DNA of 64,000 nucleotides, from NCBI GenBank assembly GCA_022843175.1, contig JALHOE010000008.1, positions 25,958 to 89,957 of the forward strand, written 5' to 3'. Below are positions 60,037-64,000 of this stretch, in pieces. A model generated the notes under the pieces. The model saw nothing but the letters and a program-made list of their open reading frames with translations. It was not told where the DNA came from and ran no database searches. Position 1 is the stretch's first letter, and every line of letters begins with the position of its first letter. The DNA is from Deltaproteobacteria bacterium (lineage in GTDB: Bacteria; Myxococcota_A; Polyangia; Polyangiales; JADJMO01). A program made the position numbers and the translations under genes.

Positions 60037-61251
60037 ATGGTAGCGAACGTGAGCCGACGAGATTCGCTCGACCTTGCGCGACTCGCCATCGCGAGGTTCC
60101 AGGTCGAGGGCGACGACGGACCGCTGCGCGCGATTCGCCACGCGACGAGGACCAGCGCCGAAAAGCTCGACTGTGCGCGCGTCGGGGTGTGGCTCTTCGT
60201 CGACGACACCAAGCGAGCGATCACGGCGCCGATGGTGTTCGACCTCGCTCGGCAGACCTACGACGAGGACGGTCAGACGCTCCACGAGGAGCTCTGCCCC
60301 TCGTACTTCCAGGCGATCCGTGAGCATCGCACCCTCGTGGTGTCCGACGCGCTCACCGATCCGCGCACGCGCGAGCTCGCGGACTCGTACCTGGCTTCGC
60401 GCCGGATCGGTGCGCTCCTCGACGTGCCGATCTACCGCCTCGGTGACATCGTCGGCATCCTCTGCCACGAGCACGTCGGCGGACCGCGGAGCTGGACCGA
60501 CGCCGAGTGCGCGTTCGCGACGTCCGTCGCCGACATGTTGGCGGTGGTCCTCGAGGGCGCGCACCTGCTCGGCCACGAGCGAGAGCTCCGAGTGCTCGAG
60601 CGCCACGCCGCCGAGGCGCGGCACGACGAGTCCATCGCGCGCATCGCGGGAGCGATCGGCCACGACATCAACAACCTGCTCGCGGTGATCGTGGCAGCCA
60701 CCAGCACGGCGGCCTCGGTTGGCGCGTCGGCGGCGGTCATCCGCGACGCGGCCGAGCGCGGCGCTGCGCTCGCCAAGGAGCTGCTGCTGTTGGCGCGCGA
60801 GGAGAGCGGGCCCTCGCGCGCGCCGGCGTCCGTCGCGCTCGCGCTCGAATCGCTGCGCTCGGTGATCGACCAGCTCGTCGCCCCCCACCCGCTGGATTGG
60901 TCCGTCGACGTCGACGGCGTTCGCGTCCCCGCGGACGCGCAGGAGCTCGAGCGCATCACCTTGAACCTCGTCAAGAACGCACGCGACGCCATTGTCGACG
61001 ACGGGCGCGTCAGCGTGCGCGCGTTCGTCGACGACGAGCGCGTGCTCATCGAGGTCGGCGACACCGGCCGGGGCATGAGCCCGGCCGTCGCCCAACGCGT
61101 GTTCGATCCATTCTTCACCACCAAGGCGGGCGGCTCGGGGCTCGGCCTCGCGACGGTGAAGGCGCTCGTCGGTCGACGAGGAGGCCGCGTGAGCATCGAG
61201 TCCCGCGAGGGACACGGCACCACCTTCACGGTCGCGTTCCCGCGGATGTGA
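60037..61251 (+). CDS. GAF-domain sensor histidine kinase (orphan)
   Basis: A 404-residue soluble histidine kinase. A GAF domain (about 25-175; LDCARVGVWLFVDD, LLDVPIYRLGDIVGILCHEH) comes first. The DHp helix follows with IGHDINN (phosphoacceptor His209), and the ATPase has N-box NLVKNARDAI, G1 DTGRGM and G2 GGSGLGLATVKALV. All kinase motifs are intact. There is no response regulator or receiver nearby and no membrane segment, so it senses a cytoplasmic signal or is recruited to a distant partner. Confidence 0.92.
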   Translation: MVANVSRRDSLDLARLAIARFQVEGDDGPLRAIRHATRTSAEKLDCARVGVWLFVDDTKRAITAPMVFDLARQTYDEDGQTLHEELCPSYFQAIREHRTLVVSDALTDPRTRELADSYLASRRIGALLDVPIYRLGDIVGILCHEHVGGPRSWTDAECAFATSVADMLAVVLEGAHLLGHERELRVLERHAAEARHDESIARIAGAIGHDINNLLAVIVAATSTAASVGASAAVIRDAAERGAALAKELLLLAREESGPSRAPASVALALESLRSVIDQLVAPHPLDWSVDVDGVRVPADAQELERITLNLVKNARDAIVDDGRVSVRAFVDDERVLIEVGDTGRGMSPAVAQRVFDPFFTTKAGGSGLGLATVKALVGRRGGRVSIESREGHGTTFTVAFPRM

Positions 61252-61255
61252 CGCC

Positions 61256-62173
61256 TCAGGAGAGCGCGCGCGCCATCGCGCGCATGTTGTCCGAGGCGCC
61301 GAGGCTGAGCTGGTCGACGGTGGCGAGGAAGTTCTTGTGAAGGAGCCCGGACACGAGGAACGTGTAGCGGTAGGCGCGCACCTGCGCCGCGACGATCTCC
61401 TGCCGCTCGCCGCTCTCGAGCTTGCGCCCGCTCGCCGTCTCGAGCGCGACGAGGTCGAGCTCGACCTGCCGCTGGAGCAGCCCGTCGATCGCGCCGCCCA
61501 TGGCGCCGAAGTCGGCGAGGGCCTTCGGGATCGCCTCGGGCCCGCCGGAGCGCGCCAGCTTCTCGACGAGCAGCGTGTCGAGCTTCGCGTGCTGCGCCTC
61601 TTCCATCCAATGGTGGCGGAGCAGGCTCTTGAACTGCGGATCGAGATCCTCGTCGTCCTTGACGCTGTAGAGGTAGTGCGCCTGCGTCATCCACTCGAGG
61701 TGGAGCGTGAGGAGCGCCACGCCGAGGCGGCTGTGCGAGAGCACCACCTTCGCGACCTCGCTCGCCGGGCCCACCACGCCGCACGGCGTCTTGAAGCCCG
61801 CGGCGAACTCCTCGGCGAAACGCCGGAACAGGTGGATGTGCTTGGCCTCTTCGTCGGCGAACGCGAGCAGGGCGCGAACCTCGAACGGATCGCCGCCGGG
61901 GAGCACCGACCGCGTCTCGTCGAGCACGAAGGGCAGGATGAACTCCTCGACGAAGCCGAAGAGGTAGAGGTAGCTGTTGCCGCGGATCTGATTGAGGAGC
62001 AGCTGCTCGCGCGCGCTCAGCGAGGTGAGGCTACGAACGCCCGCGAGCGACTCGGGGAGGAACGGCTTGGAGAAGTCGAGGCGCTTTTCGCCGCCGATCA
62101 GGTCGTCCACGCTCCATCCGACCTTGAGCGCGTCGGCGAGCGTGGCCTCGAAGCTGAAAGCGTGTCCGATCAT
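61256..62173 (-). CDS. Ferritin-like di-iron protein
   Basis: A 305-residue helical protein with a di-iron ferritin-like pattern: FGFVEEFILPFVLDETRS, FADEEAKHIHLFRRFAEEFA (ExxH), and HHWMEEAQHAKLDTLLVEKL (second ExxH), separated by ~90 residues. Similar proteins are annotated as di-iron oxygenase-like or AurF-like; activity cannot be predicted. AGGGGAG precedes ATG 62173. It is convergent with the histidine kinase gene with only 4 bases between stops. Confidence 0.75.
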   Translation of the reverse strand: MIGHAFSFEATLADALKVGWSVDDLIGGEKRLDFSKPFLPESLAGVRSLTSLSAREQLLLNQIRGNSYLYLFGFVEEFILPFVLDETRSVLPGGDPFEVRALLAFADEEAKHIHLFRRFAEEFAAGFKTPCGVVGPASEVAKVVLSHSRLGVALLTLHLEWMTQAHYLYSVKDDEDLDPQFKSLLRHHWMEEAQHAKLDTLLVEKLARSGGPEAIPKALADFGAMGGAIDGLLQRQVELDLVALETASGRKLESGERQEIVAAQVRAYRYTFLVSGLLHKNFLATVDQLSLGASDNMRAMARALS

Positions 62174-62246
62174 GGTCGTTCTCCCCTGATGCGTGGGGAG
62201 AGACCGTAAACCGGACCATTCGGATGAGACAAGCACCGGAGACAGA

Positions 62247-62795
62247 TCAGGGGATCTCTTTGATCAGATCGTCGCCGAGCCTCGGCTGATCGATCTTGCC
62301 GAACCAGATCGACCACGTGCCGCGCATGAAATCCTCGCCCTGGACGCTGGTGGAGGGACCGCCGGCGATGTTGATGCTCGTGGTCTTGGTCGCGGCGACG
62401 TAGCGTATCGCCACAACCTGGCCCTTCTTCAGGTCGCCCGAGAAGGCCGAGACGAACTTGTTGATCTTCTCTGCGTCCTGGTAGCCGTTCATCGCATAGC
62501 CGCCACGAAGCGCCTCGACGATCTTGTCGTGCTCGACGTCGCGGAGCATCTTCCAGGCGAACTTCTTGTCCGTGGCGAGGGCGATCATCGCGGCCTTGCT
62601 CTTCTGTGTCGGGGCCTCGCGCACGTAGTGAGCGATCGAGTAGACGTCGACCTTGAACAGCGCGACCGTCTTCTTCCGAATGCCCCAGCCGGTGCGGTAG
62701 TAACCCTCGGAGTCCTTCTCCATGGCGTACGCGGGTGGCGCAGCGACCGAAGCGACGAGGACGAGCGCGGCAGACAGCATGGTGCGTCGAGTCAT
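62247..62795 (-). CDS. Chalcone-isomerase-like exported protein
   Basis: A 182-residue secreted protein (signal with AxA at PPAYAM, about residue 24). The core has TGWGIRKKTVALFKVDVYSI and YVREAPTQKSKAAMIALATD, then NGYQDAEKINKFVSAFSGDL and GEDFMRGTWSIWFGKID. This is the bacterial chalcone-isomerase-like (CHI-like, lipid-binding) family, in which catalytic residues are absent. GGGAGGG precedes ATG 62795. Role: probable periplasmic fatty-acid or isoprenoid binding. Confidence 0.85.
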   Translation of the reverse strand: MTRRTMLSAALVLVASVAAPPAYAMEKDSEGYYRTGWGIRKKTVALFKVDVYSIAHYVREAPTQKSKAAMIALATDKKFAWKMLRDVEHDKIVEALRGGYAMNGYQDAEKINKFVSAFSGDLKKGQVVAIRYVAATKTTSINIAGGPSTSVQGEDFMRGTWSIWFGKIDQPRLGDDLIKEIP

Positions 62796-62915
62796 GGGGC
62801 AACCCTCCCGAGCGGAGTCGCAGCATCGCGCGTGCCGGCTCGTCTCGCGGGCGCGGCTGTACGCAGAGGCGTGAACGCTTGCTCGCTCGGGTGAGATCCC
62901 GGATGCTGCGCCTGC

Positions 62916-64000
62916 ATGTGCGACACGATCGCGGTCGTCACGGGAGACGCGGTCTTCCTCGCGAAGAACAGCGATCGTGAGCCGGGAGAGGCGCAGGTCG
63001 TCGAGCACCTGCCGCGCACACGCCACGCAGCGGGCGCACAGGTGCGCACGACCTACCTCGTGCTCGACCAGGCCTCCGAGACCCATGAGGTGGTCCTCTC
63101 GCGGCCCGCGTGGCTGTGGGGCGCAGAAATGGGCGCCAACGAGCACGGTCTCGCGATCGGCAACGAGGCCGTGTTCACGCGCGTGCCGGTCGAGCGAACC
63201 GGGCTGCTCGGGATGGACCTGCTGCGCCTCGCCCTCGAACGCTGCAAGACCGCCGACGAAGCGCTCGAGCTGCTCGCGTGGATGCTCGAGCGGCACGGCC
63301 AGGGCGGCGCCGCGGGCTATCGCAACAAGCGCTTCCGCTACCACAACGCGTTCATGATCGCCGACCCGCGCGGGGCCTGGCTGCTCGAGACCGCGGGGAA
63401 GTACTGGGCCGCCGAGCGCGTGCACGGCGCGCGCACGACGTCCAACGTGCTCACGATCGGCAAGGATCCGGCGCGCGTCGGGCCGGGCACGCTCGACGCC
63501 GCGCGCGCGCGGCTCGGGCGGGGGCGAGACTTCGACTTCCGCGCGGCGTTCGGCGATCCAGTCATGGGATGGTTGAGCGCCGGCGACGTTCGGCGCGCGT
63601 GCACGCTGCGCAGCGCGGCGCCGGGGGTCGAGGTGCTCGCGCGCGCGCTGCGCGATCACAACGGTCTCTCCCCGGCGCAGGGCCTCCGCATGATCGCCCC
63701 GTGCGCCCACGCGTCCTTTCTGCCCACGCGCGGCGCGGGACAGACCACGGGCACGATGGTGAGCCGCCTCGCGAAGGGCTCCAGCCGCCATTACCTCACG
63801 GGTACGAGCGCGCCCTGCCTCTCGGTGCTCAAGCCGGTGCCGCTCGGCGGAGCGCTCGTCGACACGGGGCCCGCGCCGCGCGCCGACGGCTTCGACGACG
63901 AGAGCCTCTTCTGGCGGAGCGAGCGCCTCCACCGCGTCGTGCTCCGCGACTACGAGCGGCGACGCGCCGCGTTCGAGGCCGAGCGCGTGGAGCTCGAGGC
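62916..64000 (+). CDS. C69-family peptidase/acyltransferase, partial
   Basis: A complete-looking start and 361 codons to the window edge, without a stop. The protein starts MCDTIAVV: after removal of Met the Cys2 is the N-terminal nucleophile of peptidase C69 (PepD-like dipeptidases and related N-terminal-nucleophile acylases). Family features follow: FLAKNSDREPGE, WLWGAEMGANEHGLAIGNEA, FMIADPRGAWLLETAGKYWA and SNVLTIGKDP. The end is cut off. It is divergent from the CHI-like gene. Confidence 0.88.
   Translation, partial: MCDTIAVVTGDAVFLAKNSDREPGEAQVVEHLPRTRHAAGAQVRTTYLVLDQASETHEVVLSRPAWLWGAEMGANEHGLAIGNEAVFTRVPVERTGLLGMDLLRLALERCKTADEALELLAWMLERHGQGGAAGYRNKRFRYHNAFMIADPRGAWLLETAGKYWAAERVHGARTTSNVLTIGKDPARVGPGTLDAARARLGRGRDFDFRAAFGDPVMGWLSAGDVRRACTLRSAAPGVEVLARALRDHNGLSPAQGLRMIAPCAHASFLPTRGAGQTTGTMVSRLAKGSSRHYLTGTSAPCLSVLKPVPLGGALVDTGPAPRADGFDDESLFWRSERLHRVVLRDYERRRAAFEAERVELE

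Noticed and set aside
1..64000. tRNA, rRNA, phage, transposase, NRPS/PKS or restriction genes
   Set aside because: None of their hallmark motifs was seen on either strand; tRNA absence was judged by eye only.

Overview
The window is very GC-rich, with strongly biased third codon positions. It is dense with lipoproteins carrying long Asp/Thr/Ala linkers and with signalling proteins that combine several domains: a membrane Ser/Thr kinase coupled to an FHA/AAA+ activator, a BTAD/TolB/TPR regulator, a large STAND-type ATPase and an orphan histidine kinase. This points to a myxobacterium (Myxococcota, Polyangiales-like). That placement is inferred from gene style only, because there is no rRNA or tRNA in the window. 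I saw no phage, IS element, CRISPR array or NRPS/PKS gene.

Layout. 1-6.7 kb: partial lipoprotein; divergent P450/TetR pair; TPR protein; a MepA-like endopeptidase flanked by gene scraps; ArsR-SRPBCC pair. 7-10.6 kb: conserved protein, SGNH-like lipoprotein, metalloprotease lipoprotein, VOC protein. 10.6-17.5 kb: TudS/DUF523-like protein; TetR divergent from an alkyl sulfatase with clear operator palindromes; orphan acyl-CoA carboxyltransferase; GH43-like lipoprotein. 17.6-25.4 kb: minus-strand heavy-metal block cusC-cusB(frameshifted)-cusA-ArsR/rhodanese-MFS. 25.5-30 kb: PaaK-like ligase, hemerythrin, VOC and a large lipoprotein. 30-34.2 kb: cupin/NTF2 pair divergent from a 1050-residue ATPase regulator, then a tandem array of a palindromic 37-bp repeat. 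35.2-42.8 kb: a second metal block on one strand: ACR3, an ArsC-VOC fusion, a Clp_N-ClpS protein, a small His/Cys/Asp-rich protein, and a CzcB/CzcA pair. 42.8-50.4 kb: lipoproteins, BTAD regulator divergent from cysK, methyltransferase, TraB/ChaN-like lipoprotein. 50.7-58.9 kb: kinase plus FHA-AAA+ activator, di-haem cytochrome c operon, an 87-residue deletion remnant of the ATPase regulator family, small enzymes, AraC, FKBP, broken Uma2 gene. 59-64 kb: DUF3494 ice-binding lipoprotein, GAF histidine kinase, ferritin-like protein, chalcone-isomerase-like protein, and a C69 peptidase running off the end.

How the genes fit together. The strongest themes are metal and metalloid defence (Cu/Ag-type and Co/Zn/Cd-type RND systems plus arsenic export, reduction and an unusual ClpS-like gene in the arsenic operon) and surface lipoproteins on acidic tethers. 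The most unusual signals are five. (i) The six-gene arsenic/metal block contains an ArsC-VOC fusion and a Clp_N-ClpS protein. (ii) The STAND ATPase gene has a miniature N+C fusion relic elsewhere in the window, and both loci carry GGAAC palindromes. (iii) A dispersed palindromic repeat occurs at three loci, one of them a tandem array that supplies a stop codon. (iv) The AAA+ activator lacks GAFTGA. (v) Several genes have promoter-like elements so close to the start codon that leaderless mRNAs are likely.
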